A DNA stretch of 64,000 nt. Source: a bacterium. Its GTDB lineage: Bacteria; Actinomycetota; Acidimicrobiia; Spongiisociales; Spongiisociaceae. Position 1 is the first letter of the stretch. Each line of letters starts with the position of its first letter. Made by a program: the position numbers and the translations under genes. Shown here in pieces: positions 7,483 through 16,753 of the stretch. The stretch spans positions 18,169 to 82,168 of the forward strand of contig JAPPFW010000009.1 in assembly GCA_028821575.1 (NCBI GenBank), read 5' to 3'. Under the pieces are notes generated by a model. That model searched no databases, was not told where the DNA came from, and saw nothing but the letters and a program-made list of their open reading frames with translations.

Positions 7483-9717
7483 GTGCTCGCCCTCCTCACC
7501 GACTTCGTTTCGAGTCGCCGCGGCAAATGGATAACGGTCGCGGTGTGGCTGATCGCTGCCGGCTCGTTGATCTCGCAGCTGCCCATGCTGGCGGATGCCA
7601 ACGAGAACGAGCAGGCGCTGTTCCTGCCGAGGGATGCCGAGGCCACCCGGGCGTACCGCCTCGCCCAGGAGCGTTTCCCGGCGAGCGGGACTCCGGTGTT
7701 GGTGGTGTTCCGGCAGCCTGAAGGTCTCGGGCCTGACGCCTATGAGGCTGCGGCTGAGTTGGCGGCCTGGCTTACCGGCCCGTCGGCGCCCGGGAGCGTG
7801 GGGCAGGTCCTCAGCCCCGACGCTGCAGCCGGGCAGCGGACCGGGCTGGTGTCTCCTGACGGCACCACCATGTACGTGTTCGTGGAAGTCGTCGGGGAGC
7901 CGGCCGAGCAGGCCTTTCGCGACACGGTCGAGTCCATCAGGGACCGATCGGCGACGTTCCGACTCCCGGGCGTCGAGATAGCCGCGGGCGGACCCGGCGG
8001 CCTAATCGTCGACCTGGTGGGGGTGTTCGCGCAGATCGACACGCTACTACTGCTGGTGACGGTCCTGCTGGTGATGGTGCTGCTGATAGTCATCTATCGC
8101 TCTCCGATCATGGCCGCCATCCCCTTGCTGGGCGTCGGACTCGTCTTCCAGATGGCCGGAGCCATAGCTGCCTGGTACGCGCTGCGTTACGGGATACCGA
8201 TCTCCGGGCAGACGACCGGCATCATGACAGTGGTTCTGTTCGGAACGGGCACCGACTACGTGCTGTTCGTCTCCGCGCGTTTCCGGGAGGAGTTGACCCG
8301 CCACGCTGACCGTCACGAGGCGATGAAAGCCACCATGCGCGGGGTCGGTGGCGCCGTCGCGTCGGCGGGGGCGACGATCCTGGTCGCCTGCGCTGCGCTG
8401 GGGCTCGCGACGCTGCGGTCCTACCAGGCGCTCGGCCCCGTCATCGCGCTGTCCGTGGGCTTGATGATGCTGGCCGCCGTGACGCTCATCCCGGCAGTGT
8501 TGACGATCTTCGGCAGGCTCGCCTTCTGGCCCTGGCAGCCCCGGATGGCTACCAGGTCGGCGCCGCAGGTCGACTGGCAGCGCAGCATCTACGGCAGGGT
8601 CGGCGCGGTGGTCCTTAGGAGGCCGGGCGTTACTCTCGCCGTTACCGGGGCGGCCCTCGCGGTGCTGGTCGCAGGCTTGCTGCCATACCGCGAGAACTAC
8701 GACCAACTCGAGAGCCTGCCCGGCAACGCGGAGTCCGTCCGCAGCTTCGAGTTGTTGCGGGGTGGGTTCCCGGCAGGCGAACTCTCGCCTACGCAGCTCT
8801 ACGTTTCGTTGCCCCCTGGCGCCGACGCGGGCGATCCCGACTCACTCGATACGTTCGACGGGCTCACACTCGCACTCGCCGGCCACCCCGCCGTCGCCGA
8901 CGCCTCAGGTCCGAGCAGACCGGTCGGTGCCAGGGGTCCCGACGCCTCCCTGCTGCCCCCTGCCTTGGTGCAGCGGTTCGTCTCGGCCGATGGAAGTGCG
9001 GGCCGTATCGACATAGTGCTCGAAGGTGAACCCTTCTCCGGAGAAGCCCTCGATGTCGTGCCCGAGTTGCGCGCCCTCGCCCGCATGGAAGCGTCGGAGC
9101 TAGGCCTGCCCGAGGGGAGCGTCCTGATAGGAGGGGACACGGCCGAGGCATACGACACGAGAAGGTCGGGCGGTCGTGACTCGCGGACGGTGCTCCCACT
9201 GATCCTCCTCGCCATCGGGGTGGTCCTGGCCTTGCTGCTTCGCTCGCTGATCGCGCCCCTCTACCTCATGGTCACGATCGCTTTCACCTACTTTGCGACT
9301 CTCGGCCTCGTGGTGGTGGCGTTCGTCGTTTTCGCGGGCCACGCCGGGATCGGTCCGTCGGTCCCGTTCTTCCTCTTCGTGTTCCTCAACGCGTTGAGCG
9401 TCGACTACAACATCTACCTGATGTCGCGCATCCGGGAGGAGGCAAGGAGAATCCCGCTCCGGAAGGCGACCCACTATGCATTGGCGCGCACCGGGCCGGT
9501 CATCACCTCCGCAGGGCTCATCCTCGCCGGCACATTCTCCGCGCTGATGACCCTGCCGCTGCAGGACCTGTTGCAGCTCGGATTCGGTGTAGCGATCGGA
9601 GTGCTGATGGACACGTTCATCACCCGCACCCTCATAGTCCCGTCGCTGGTCTCCCTGCTGGCCCGATGGAACTGGTGGCCCTCCCGGATCAGCGCTCCGA
9701 ACCCAGGGGAGGATTGA
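7483..9717 (+). CDS. MMPL/RND-family membrane transporter
   Basis: 744 residues in the duplicated MmpL layout: an N-terminal membrane anchor (~15-35), an extracytoplasmic domain (~36-180), six membrane segments (~185-360), a second anchor and extracytoplasmic domain (~375-560) and a second six-segment block (~565-735). The paired transmembrane Asp-Tyr motifs of the family are present: GTGTDYVLF in the first half and ALSVDYNIYL in the second. These proton-driven proteins export lipids, siderophores or drugs across the cytoplasmic membrane. The start is GTG 7483. It is monocistronic; the next gene begins 160 bases downstream. Cargo unknown. Confidence 0.9.
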   Translation: MLALLTDFVSSRRGKWITVAVWLIAAGSLISQLPMLADANENEQALFLPRDAEATRAYRLAQERFPASGTPVLVVFRQPEGLGPDAYEAAAELAAWLTGPSAPGSVGQVLSPDAAAGQRTGLVSPDGTTMYVFVEVVGEPAEQAFRDTVESIRDRSATFRLPGVEIAAGGPGGLIVDLVGVFAQIDTLLLLVTVLLVMVLLIVIYRSPIMAAIPLLGVGLVFQMAGAIAAWYALRYGIPISGQTTGIMTVVLFGTGTDYVLFVSARFREELTRHADRHEAMKATMRGVGGAVASAGATILVACAALGLATLRSYQALGPVIALSVGLMMLAAVTLIPAVLTIFGRLAFWPWQPRMATRSAPQVDWQRSIYGRVGAVVLRRPGVTLAVTGAALAVLVAGLLPYRENYDQLESLPGNAESVRSFELLRGGFPAGELSPTQLYVSLPPGADAGDPDSLDTFDGLTLALAGHPAVADASGPSRPVGARGPDASLLPPALVQRFVSADGSAGRIDIVLEGEPFSGEALDVVPELRALARMEASELGLPEGSVLIGGDTAEAYDTRRSGGRDSRTVLPLILLAIGVVLALLLRSLIAPLYLMVTIAFTYFATLGLVVVAFVVFAGHAGIGPSVPFFLFVFLNALSVDYNIYLMSRIREEARRIPLRKATHYALARTGPVITSAGLILAGTFSALMTLPLQDLLQLGFGVAIGVLMDTFITRTLIVPSLVSLLARWNWWPSRISAPNPGED

Positions 9718-9784
9718 CAGCGGAACAAGCCTCCGCAGCCATGTAATGATTGGCGGTCTGTGCCAAGGGATTCTGCCTAGCCGT

Positions 9785-9840
9785 CAGTGGTCGTCTACCG
9801 CCTCACGGACCACAAGCCACCATCCACCATCCACCAGATC
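9785..9840. repeat. Heptad repeat locus 1 (8 units)
   Basis: Eight consecutive 7-base units in one phase, ending with CCATCCA twice and CCAGATC. The left unit CAGTGGT and the later GGACCAC give an inverted GTGGTC (9787-9792) / GACCAC (9808-9813). The 14-mer GCCACCATCCACCA (9816-9829) recurs exactly at 45811-45824, tying this locus to the family described in the findings. Confidence 0.7.
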
Positions 9841-9864
9841 GGCGATGACTCGGGGCAGACGCTG

Positions 9865-9870
9865 TATCGT
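9865..9870 (+). promoter_or_regulatory. -10 box of a probable leaderless transcript
   Basis: TATCGT lies exactly 7 bases upstream of the antiporter ATG at 9878, the spacing expected when transcription begins at the start codon. No ribosome-binding site is present in that gap. Confidence 0.5.
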
Positions 9871-9877
9871 TGCCCGG

Positions 9878-12118
9878 ATGGTGGTTACTGTTCTCGCGGC
9901 GACCGAGCCGGGGGGGTTCTCTCTTCTCGACGAGCACCAGTTGCTTGTCTTCCTCGTGCAGTTGGCGTTGCTGGTGGGTACTGCCCGTCTCGTCGGGGGT
10001 ATCGCCAACAAGCTACGCCAGCCTCCTGTGGTCGGCCAGATCATCGCCGGGGTGCTGATCGGTCCCAGCGTGCTGGGCCAGTTGTATCCGGACACCTTCG
10101 AGTGGCTCTTCTCCGATGGCACGGTCGGCTCGGTGGTGTACGGGCTGGCGTGGCTGGCCGTGATCATGGTGCTGGTGGTGATCGGCTACGAGACCGACCT
10201 CGGGATCATCATGCGCCTCCGGCGGGCCGCCGTCAACGTCTCCGCCGGAGCCTTCCTGGCCCCGTTCGTGGTGGTGGGGCTGGTCGCCCTGCTGACGCCT
10301 TCCTCGTTCATCGGGGATGCCGGTAGGGGCCTGTACGCTGCATTCATGGCGCTGGCCTTGTCGGTGGCAGCCCTGCCGGTCGTCGCCAAGATACTGCTCG
10401 ACCTGGGATTGCTGCGGCGCAACTTCGGTCAGGTGACCCTGGCCGTGAGCATGACGATGGACTCGGTGGGGTGGCTGATCCTCGCCGGGCTGGCCGGGAT
10501 GGCCCGCGAAGGTTTCAGTCCCTCGGACCTGCTCACCTCCCTCGGAGGCCTAGTCCTCTTCGTGGCGTTGGCGGCCACCCTGGGGCGCTGGATGCTCAAC
10601 CAGGCGATGCGCCTGGCGCTGCGGCAGGGACGGAACGTGCGGGCAGGCCTCACGGTCAGCCTGGTAGCCGCCCTGGCAGGTGGCGCCGTGACCCACGTTC
10701 TGGGTCTCGAGGCCATCCTCGGGGCCTTCATCGTCGGGATCATCCTCGCGACCCTTCGGTATCAACTCGGTGCTGTGCGGCATGTCCTCGAGACTGTGAC
10801 CGACTCGTTCTTCGCTCCCATCTTCTTCGCCTTCAGCGGCCTCCGGGTCGACATCTCGCTGATTGCGAGCCCCGGCGCGGTGATCTGGACGGTCGTGCTC
10901 ATCGTCCTGGCGGTGGCCGCCAAGGTGTTCGGAACCGTGGTGGCCGCCCGCCGCTCCGGTCTCGGCTTCCGTGAGAGCCTGGCCCTGGGGTCGGGGCTGT
11001 CGGCGCTGGGCGCCATGGGGATCGTGGTCGCCTTGGTGGGCCTGAGCCTCGGGGTCCTGAGCGACACCGGCTACACCGTCATAGTGCTGGCTGCGATCGT
11101 CACCTCGCTCGTCGCTCCGATCATGCTGAAGGCAGCGGTGCGGGGCATGGAAGCTGCAGAGGAGGAGCGCTCCCGGCTGGAGTCCGAGGCCATCCGATCC
11201 CAGGCGCAGATCCTGGGATCGCAGAGGATCCTCCTCCCCACCCGCGGAGGAGCCAACAGCGTGTACGCGGCCAACCAGGTCAAGACCCTGTTCCCGGACG
11301 CCGAAATCACGGTGCTGGCGGTGGTTGCCGGCCGCGCCGACTGGCGGAAACGGATGACCGGGGTCGGCGCCCAAGAGGACGCGGGCCCGGACGAGGTGAT
11401 GCGGACGCTCGGATCGGACCGGCACCGGTTGATCAGTCGCCGACGGTCGGACCCCGCAGAGGCGATCATCCAGGAGGCCGATCTCGGTTACGACCTGGTG
11501 GTTCTGGGGGCCACCGAGCCTACCGACGAAAGCGAGGTGTTCTCATCGGTGATCGACCGGGTGCTGGCGAGACTCGAATTGCCGACCCTCATCTTCCGCT
11601 ACCCGACTCCCGGGGAGCCCGATTCGGTCACCGGCGCCGCCACCCTCGACGTGAACAGGGTGCTCCTGTCCGTGGAGTCGAACCGGGCCTCCCGCGCCGC
11701 CGAGGAGGTCGCCTACTCCCTAGCCGCTCACAACGACGGGTTGGTGCTCGCCCTGCACCTGATCGCCGAGTCGGCCGGCGGATCCTTCTACGTGGACCTG
11801 TTGAGCGGCTCCCCGAATCAGAGGGCGGGCCTGGAGTTGGTGGAGGAATCGGTGGCGTTCGGGGAGCGGCTGGGGGCGAGGGTCGACGCCAACGTCAAGC
11901 CGGCGATGCAACCCGCCGGGGACCTGGTGAGTGCGGCCAACACCGGAAACTGGGACCTGCTGGTGATGGGCGCTACCAACCGCCCGCTCAGCAGGCGCCC
12001 CTTTTTCGGGTACAACATGTCCCACGTCCTCAAACATGTCACGATTCCCATGGTCGTGGTCGCCATACCCGACATCGTGTCCCGCTACGCGGCGACCGGA
12101 TCCCAGGACCAAGCCTGA
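9878..12118 (+). CDS. CPA2-family cation:proton antiporter with two C-terminal universal-stress (Usp) domains
   Basis: 746 residues from ATG 9878. The frame is open further upstream, but that part is translated spacer repeat and is excluded. Residues ~15-415 form a 12-13-segment Na+/H+ exchanger domain with the CPA2 landmarks QPPVVGQIIAGVLIGPSVLG and a GYETDL segment. Residues ~448-590 (ILLPTRGGANS...) and ~593-735 (VLLSVESNRASRAAEEV, ending GATNRPLSRRPFFGYN) are two Usp-type alpha/beta domains likely to bind a nucleotide and gate the exchanger. Monovalent cation/proton antiport across the inner membrane is the likely role; the ion (K+ or Na+) is not decidable. It stands alone, followed by tRNA-Leu. 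Confidence 0.88.
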   Translation: MVVTVLAATEPGGFSLLDEHQLLVFLVQLALLVGTARLVGGIANKLRQPPVVGQIIAGVLIGPSVLGQLYPDTFEWLFSDGTVGSVVYGLAWLAVIMVLVVIGYETDLGIIMRLRRAAVNVSAGAFLAPFVVVGLVALLTPSSFIGDAGRGLYAAFMALALSVAALPVVAKILLDLGLLRRNFGQVTLAVSMTMDSVGWLILAGLAGMAREGFSPSDLLTSLGGLVLFVALAATLGRWMLNQAMRLALRQGRNVRAGLTVSLVAALAGGAVTHVLGLEAILGAFIVGIILATLRYQLGAVRHVLETVTDSFFAPIFFAFSGLRVDISLIASPGAVIWTVVLIVLAVAAKVFGTVVAARRSGLGFRESLALGSGLSALGAMGIVVALVGLSLGVLSDTGYTVIVLAAIVTSLVAPIMLKAAVRGMEAAEEERSRLESEAIRSQAQILGSQRILLPTRGGANSVYAANQVKTLFPDAEITVLAVVAGRADWRKRMTGVGAQEDAGPDEVMRTLGSDRHRLISRRRSDPAEAIIQEADLGYDLVVLGATEPTDESEVFSSVIDRVLARLELPTLIFRYPTPGEPDSVTGAATLDVNRVLLSVESNRASRAAEEVAYSLAAHNDGLVLALHLIAESAGGSFYVDLLSGSPNQRAGLELVEESVAFGERLGARVDANVKPAMQPAGDLVSAANTGNWDLLVMGATNRPLSRRPFFGYNMSHVLKHVTIPMVVVAIPDIVSRYAATGSQDQA

Positions 12119-12148
12119 CAGGCGGCCACCGGCTCCGATACGCGTCGA

Positions 12149-12154
12149 TAGAAT
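12149..12154 (+). promoter_or_regulatory. Probable -10 box for tRNA-Leu
   Basis: TAGAAT 27 bases upstream of the tRNA-Leu 5' end. The same hexamer precedes ndk (22672-22677) and mreB (23232-23237). No clear -35 is visible. The bases between here and the tRNA (GGTCAGCCTGGCAGCTGGCAG) look like a weak member of the heptad repeat family. Confidence 0.4.
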
Positions 12155-12180
12155 GCCAAGGTCAGCCTGGCAGCTGGCAG

Positions 12181-12262
12181 GCGGGTGTGGCGGAATGGTA
12201 GACGCGCCAGGTTTAGGTCCTGGTGGGCACAGCCCGTGGGGGTTCGAGTCCCTCCACCCGCA
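12181..12262 (+). tRNA. tRNA-Leu (anticodon TAG)
   Basis: 82 bases with 7-bp acceptor stem GCGGGTG/CACCCGC, anticodon stem CCAGG/CCTGG with loop TTTAGGT (anticodon 12214-12216), a long class-II variable arm and T-loop GTTCGAGTC. The discriminator base is A; CCA is not encoded. It reads CUA and related leucine codons. Confidence 0.95.
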
Positions 12263-12306
12263 CCGGGCCGGAACCTGTCCGGCCACTCACCACCGACCGG
12301 GTGGTC

Positions 12307-13926
12307 TCACTGGAACGAGACGAAGACCGGCACCGGGGTGAGTTCCAGTACCTGCTCGGGCGTCGCAGTGGGGAAGTCCTCGTCGTAGAAATTCTTCCAA
12401 CCCCAGCGGAAGCCACGCTCCTCGGTGCCCTTCGTGAGCACGTTCCAGGTGTTGTACTTGGCCCCCAAACTACCCTGGCCGTCCATCTGGATCACCATCG
12501 CCAACTCCGGGGGCGTCTCGATCAGTTCCCGGTTGGTGATCATGGAGAACCGGAACTGGTGGACTATCAGCAGCTTCTGCGGCAGACTCTCCTCCTGCAC
12601 AATTCCGGCCAGCCACGCCACCACCTCGTTGATCTCCTCGGCGTCGACGGTTCCTATCTGGCGCAGGTGGACCTCGTTGGGCCTGAGCCGCCACTCGGGA
12701 TCGAGGGCCAGGCCCACATGGGGCAGGCGCAGGAACTCCTCGTAATACTTGGCCTGGGTGAGGAAGTGGGTCCGGCCGGGCTGTAGGTCGAGCACCACGT
12801 AGACATCGTTGGCCGCCGCCGTCTCTATCCAGGGGCGTATCACGTCCCGGTCGGTCTCGGCGGAGTAGTCGCCGTCCCTCCCGGCCCCCGCGGACGCAAC
12901 CGTGGCGATGATCTCGAAGGTGGGAAGGATCAGGGCGCCGTCCGCCTCGTAGCCGGCCGCTATCTCAGCGAGCCTCTCCACTCCTTCTTCGGGGCCCTGC
13001 TCCCCCAGGACCCCCAGCGCTGATGTCACGGGGTGCCCGTAGATGGCGATCAGGCGCCTGGAGAAGTCCTCGCCGAACATCAGCAGCCCGCCTCCCGGTA
13101 TCTCGTCGCCACGCCGGACCACATCCAACTGCCAGGCCGTATCCGGGTCGAAGTACGACATCAGGCGCAACTCCCCGGCCCCGGCGATCAACTGCCGGGC
13201 CTCTGCGGGGAGTGCTCGGAAGTCGGGCTCGGCGACTACCAGGCCGACTCCGAGTTTGGCGGCCAGGATGGCCACCGGACCCACCGCGGCGTCCGGATCG
13301 AGCAGCCAGACCTCTTCCGACTCAGGGGCATGACCGATGAGAACCGCGTCCGGATCGACCTCCAGGAACCGCACGTCGTATTCGAAGAGCGTCTGCTCGA
13401 TGCCCTCATCGAGGCCGGCCACGAGCACGGTGTCAGGCGCCAAGCGCCGCAGTTCGGTCATCAGGAAACCCATGAACCAGTCGCCCACCAGGAGCAAAGG
13501 ACCGTCGAGACCTGCGGCAGCCAGGGTTGCCGCGGCCTGCCCGTCCGATGCCGGGGCCAACCCGACCTGGGCGGCGCACTCATAGATCGCTCTCGACAGG
13601 GCGACCGCGCCCGCTACCGGATCCCCCGCCGGCATGCGGAGGTCCGGCGGCACCGACGGCGTGCAGTCGCGGGGTGGCGTCGTGGTCGTCGTCGTGGTGG
13701 GAACGGTGGTGGTGGTCGTCGATGGCTCGGCGCTGGTCGTGGGAGGCTCGACGGCGGCCGTCGTGGGAGCCCGGGTGCCGGTAGTCAGTGATGCCTCGGT
13801 GGCGGTCGAGGGGGTGGACGTAGCGGGGGCATCCTCATCCGAGACCGCGGTACTGGAGCAGGAAAGCAAGACGAGCAGACAGACCGCTACCGGCAGGAAC
13901 GGCCGTCGTACGGCAACCATCCCCAT
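12307..13926 (-). CDS. Secreted lipoprotein with Thr/Pro-rich linker; function unknown
   Basis: About 539 residues from ATG 13926 (an alternative ATG lies at 13920; the frame is open further but without signal). The leader VAVRRPFLPVAVCLLVLLSC ends in a lipobox (LLSC), so the protein is probably anchored outside the membrane. Residues ~25-85 are an extended Thr/Pro/Ser tract from GTC/GTG-type codons, acting as a spacer. The folded part (~90-539) contains an LLLVGDWFMGFLMTELRRLAPDTVLV-like region resembling a binding fold and a later alpha/beta region with VVLDLQPGR and LALDPEW, reminiscent of a TIM-barrel glycosidase-like domain. I recognise no family with certainty. It stops 45 bases beyond the tRNA-Leu on the opposite strand. 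Confidence 0.75.
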   Translation of the reverse strand: MGMVAVRRPFLPVAVCLLVLLSCSSTAVSDEDAPATSTPSTATEASLTTGTRAPTTAAVEPPTTSAEPSTTTTTVPTTTTTTTPPRDCTPSVPPDLRMPAGDPVAGAVALSRAIYECAAQVGLAPASDGQAAATLAAAGLDGPLLLVGDWFMGFLMTELRRLAPDTVLVAGLDEGIEQTLFEYDVRFLEVDPDAVLIGHAPESEEVWLLDPDAAVGPVAILAAKLGVGLVVAEPDFRALPAEARQLIAGAGELRLMSYFDPDTAWQLDVVRRGDEIPGGGLLMFGEDFSRRLIAIYGHPVTSALGVLGEQGPEEGVERLAEIAAGYEADGALILPTFEIIATVASAGAGRDGDYSAETDRDVIRPWIETAAANDVYVVLDLQPGRTHFLTQAKYYEEFLRLPHVGLALDPEWRLRPNEVHLRQIGTVDAEEINEVVAWLAGIVQEESLPQKLLIVHQFRFSMITNRELIETPPELAMVIQMDGQGSLGAKYNTWNVLTKGTEERGFRWGWKNFYDEDFPTATPEQVLELTPVPVFVSFQ

Positions 13927-14045
13927 CACCGGCCGAGAAACCCGTACATAGCGGTTAGCCGCCACCCAGCACCATTCGCACCAGGTGCTCGACAGCAAGC
14001 AAACCCTGCCGGAATCATCTCAGCACCCTCCTAAACTGTGCCCTA

Positions 14046-14119
14046 CGGGCTGTGGCGCAGCTTGGCAGCGCGCCTGCTTTGGGAGCAGGAGGTCGTCGGT
14101 TCGAATCCGACCAGCCCGA
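14046..14119 (+). tRNA. tRNA-Pro (anticodon TGG)
   Basis: 74 bases; acceptor CGGGCTG/CAGCCCG, anticodon stem CCTGC/GCAGG around TTTGGGA (anticodon 14080-14082), T-arm GTCGGTTCGAATCCGAC. CCA is not encoded. First of four tRNAs ahead of tig. Confidence 0.95.
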
Positions 14120-14279
14120 CCGGCCCGCTAGGTCTCCGAGCCGCAGCGTATATCGAGCGAGCCCCGAGTCCGGTGATTTCCTCCCGCCGCCGGCGTTCGA
14201 TCGCCCCCGCTCCGTCCCGCCGACAGTCGCGGCAGGCGACTCCCGCCCGCATGGGAAGACCGCGTGGCGCACGAGGGTT

Positions 14280-14306
14280 CTGACAGGTCCGGCGCCGATG
14301 TAATAT
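14280..14306 (+). promoter_or_regulatory. Probable promoter for the tRNA-Gly/Arg/His run
   Basis: CTGACA (14280-14285) and TAATAT (14301-14306), 15 bases apart, 11 bases before the tRNA-Gly 5' end. A -35 register of TTCTGA at 14278 would give a 17-base spacer. This is the best -35/-10 pair seen in the window. Confidence 0.5.
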
Positions 14307-14317
14307 GGGATGGACCG

Positions 14318-14388
<71 letters not shown>

Positions 14389-14439
14389 CTGACGGGTGAG
14401 TCCTGGACCGGGCTCCCGCAGAGCGGAGGGCCGTGATGA

Positions 14440-14512
14440 GCCCCCGTAGCTCAGAGGACAGAGCAGGAGCCTTCTAAGCTCTTGGTCGGAGGTTCGAATC
14501 CTTCCGGGGGCG
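14440..14512 (+). tRNA. tRNA-Arg (anticodon TCT)
   Basis: 73 bases; acceptor GCCCCCG/CGGGGGC, anticodon stem GGAGC/GCTCT (one G-T pair) around CTTCTAA (anticodon 14473-14475), discriminator G. Reads AGA/AGG codons, which are rare in this GC-rich window except as AGG. Confidence 0.95.
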
Positions 14513-14583
14513 CGCCACGATCGGTACGGATCCGTATCTGGCGAATCCGCATTACAAGGAGCCGGGCGTGATGCCCGGCGCAC

Positions 14584-14659
14584 GGTGGCCGTAGCTCAGC
14601 TTGGTTAGAGCGCCTGGTTGTGGTCCAGGAGGTCGGGGGTTCGAGTCCCCTCGGTCACC
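14584..14659 (+). tRNA. tRNA-His (anticodon GTG)
   Basis: 76 bases including an encoded G-1 (14584) opposite discriminator C73 (14659), the histidine identity pair. Acceptor GTGGCCG/CGGTCAC has one G-T pair; anticodon stem CCTGG/CCAGG surrounds TTGTGGT. CCA is not encoded. It lies 55 bases upstream of tig. Confidence 0.95.
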
Positions 14660-14714
14660 CCGGTGCCGCGTCGGACGGCGCCCGGTCCCTTGGCCGCCAT
14701 GATTGAGGAGTCCA

Positions 14715-16091
14715 GTGCCCGTCACCGTCACCGAGTTAAGCCCGTTCGAGCGGAAGCTCACGATCAGATTCGAAGGAACCCCCCTGGATCGCGCCGAGGC
14801 GCGAGCCGCGCGACGAATCTCGCAGTATGTCGACATCAACGGGTTCCGCCGTGGGCGAGCCCCCCGGAGGATGGTCGAGAACGTGGTGGGGAAGGAACGG
14901 ATCCGCAACGACGCCATCGAGAACCTGCTCGAGGACCAATTGCCCTCGACGTTGATGGACACTGGCCTGGCGCCGGCGGTCACCCCCACGGTGGACGCGG
15001 TGCGGGACATCGGCCGAGGCGTGGAAGTGGACGTGCGGGTCAGCCTCTGGCCGATGCTCGACAGCGCACCCTCCTACCGCGGCCGGGAGTTCGAACTCGA
15101 CGATGAGGGCCCGGCCGCCGACGAGGCCGCCGTACAGGCCCATCTCGACCAGTACCGAGACCAGTTCGCCGAACTCGAGACCGTGGAGAGGACCGCCGCG
15201 GGTGGCGACTACGTGGCCATCGACCTGCACTCCTCCTACGGCGGCCGTCCGTTGGAAGCGGTGTCCGTCTCCGACTTCCTGTACGAGGTCGGGTCCGATG
15301 TCCTCCTCGAGGGCCTCGGCGACCGGCTGGTGGGCGCCTCCGCGGGCGACATCGTGCAGTTCGACACCCGGTTGCGTTTCGAGGCGGGAGGACTTGCCGC
15401 CGGCACGGAGATTGAAGCCCGGGTACTGGTCAAGGAGGTGAAGGAGAAGCGACTTCCAGACCTCGACGACGAGTGGGCATCCGACTTCACGGAGTTCGAC
15501 ACCGTCGCGGAGTTGAGCGACGACATCGCCCACCGTCTCGAGGACACCCGGCTCAACGTGCTACGCACCAGGTTCGAGAACATCGTGATGGCCAAACTCA
15601 TGGATGAGATCGAGGTGGACATCCCGGGCGCGGTCAGGGACGCCACGGCCGCCCGGATGTACGAGCGGTTGCATTCCAGGCTCCAGGACGGGGGGCTATC
15701 CATCGACGAGTACCTCGAAGCCGCCCAGGAGGATCGTGAGACCCTCGGCGAACGGCTCCGGGAGCAGGCCACCGGCCGGATCCGCAGCCAGGTACTGCTC
15801 GACGCCATAGCTGCGGACGCCGGTCTCGAAGTCGAGGACGCAGAGCTTCGCGAGGCGTACGATCGGGCGGCCACCGAGCTCGGGGAGAACGCCGATGAGA
15901 TCGCCGAGCGGCTGGCGGGGAGTGTGCAGGAAATGAACCTGATGGGTGATATCCTCCGCTCTAAGGCGCTGGCAACGTTGATGCGTGGCGCAGTAGCAAC
16001 CGACCGCGACGGGAACGTGGTGGACCTCCGTTACGAGGACCAGGACGGGACCGAGGTCGTGGAAGCCGAGACCGACCAAGGAGACCAGTGA
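14715..16091 (+). CDS. tig: Trigger factor, ribosome-associated chaperone/prolyl isomerase
   Basis: About 458 residues from GTG 14715, chosen because GAGGAG (14705-14710) sits just upstream; a TTG at 14703 would overlap that site. The ribosome-binding N-terminal domain begins [18 protein letters not shown] and includes [12 protein letters not shown], the equivalent of the GFRxGKxP ribosome-docking loop. A diverged FKBP-type domain (~150-240) and the helical C-terminal chaperone domain (~255-430) follow, with an acidic tail. It binds nascent chains at the exit tunnel. Its TGA overlaps the clpP GTG by four bases, making a coupled tig-clpP-clpX operon. Confidence 0.95.
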   Translation: MPVTVTELSPFERKLTIRFEGTPLDRAEARAARRISQYVDINGFRRGRAPRRMVENVVGKERIRNDAIENLLEDQLPSTLMDTGLAPAVTPTVDAVRDIGRGVEVDVRVSLWPMLDSAPSYRGREFELDDEGPAADEAAVQAHLDQYRDQFAELETVERTAAGGDYVAIDLHSSYGGRPLEAVSVSDFLYEVGSDVLLEGLGDRLVGASAGDIVQFDTRLRFEAGGLAAGTEIEARVLVKEVKEKRLPDLDDEWASDFTEFDTVAELSDDIAHRLEDTRLNVLRTRFENIVMAKLMDEIEVDIPGAVRDATAARMYERLHSRLQDGGLSIDEYLEAAQEDRETLGERLREQATGRIRSQVLLDAIAADAGLEVEDAELREAYDRAATELGENADEIAERLAGSVQEMNLMGDILRSKALATLMRGAVATDRDGNVVDLRYEDQDGTEVVEAETDQGDQ

Positions 16092-16750
16092 CCGCCATAC
16101 CATCACCCGAGTCGACCACCGCGGGCGGTCTCTCCCCCAGCAACTACCTCGTCCCGACGGTGGTGGAGTCGACCAGTAGGGGAGAGCGGGCCTTCGACAT
16201 CTACTCCCGCCTCCTGAAGGACCGGATCATCTTCCTGGGGACTGCCATCGACGACGCGGTGGCGAATCTGGTGATGGCCCAACTCCTCCACCTGGAGTCC
16301 GAGGATCCCGACCGTGACGTGAACCTCTACATCAACTCACCGGGCGGCGAGATCACCAGCCTCTTCGCCATCTACGACACCATCCAGTACATCAAGCCCG
16401 ACGTCAGCACCGTGTGCATGGGGATGGCGGCATCAGCAGCCGCCGTGATCCTGGCCGGCGGAACCAAGGGGAAGCGCTTCGCCCTGCCCCACGCCCGCGT
16501 CATGCTCCACCAGCCTCACGGCGGCGCCAGGGGCCAGGCCGCCGACATCGAGATCCAGGCTCGGCTCATCGTCCAGATGCGCGAGCAACTCAACCAGATC
16601 CTCTCACACCACACCGGCCAAGACTACGAGAAGGTGGCGAACGACACCGACCGCGACTTCTGGATGCTGGCCGATCAAGCGGTCGAGTACGGGATCGTCG
16701 ACGACGTCCTCAGCCGCAGGGAACTGGCCGCGGTGCCGGGGGGGATATAG
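16088..16750 (+). CDS. clpP: ATP-dependent Clp protease proteolytic subunit
   Basis: 220 residues. The serine-protease triad is in place with family spacing: Ser116 in GMAASAAAV, His141 in MLHQPHGG and Asp190 in DTDRDFWM. The N-terminal ~25 residues include a short propeptide-like extension before YLVPTVVE. It forms the tetradecameric chamber served by ClpX, whose gene follows after three bases. Only one clpP is visible here; many actinobacteria have two, so a paralogue may lie outside the window. The GTG start overlaps the tig stop. Confidence 0.97.
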   Translation: MTAIPSPESTTAGGLSPSNYLVPTVVESTSRGERAFDIYSRLLKDRIIFLGTAIDDAVANLVMAQLLHLESEDPDRDVNLYINSPGGEITSLFAIYDTIQYIKPDVSTVCMGMAASAAAVILAGGTKGKRFALPHARVMLHQPHGGARGQAADIEIQARLIVQMREQLNQILSHHTGQDYEKVANDTDRDFWMLADQAVEYGIVDDVLSRRELAAVPGGI

Positions 16751-16753
16751 GTC

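Noticed and set aside
16088-16750. Second clpP paralogue nearby
   Set aside because: Many actinobacteria have clpP1-clpP2 in tandem, but only one copy with one triad is present before clpX.
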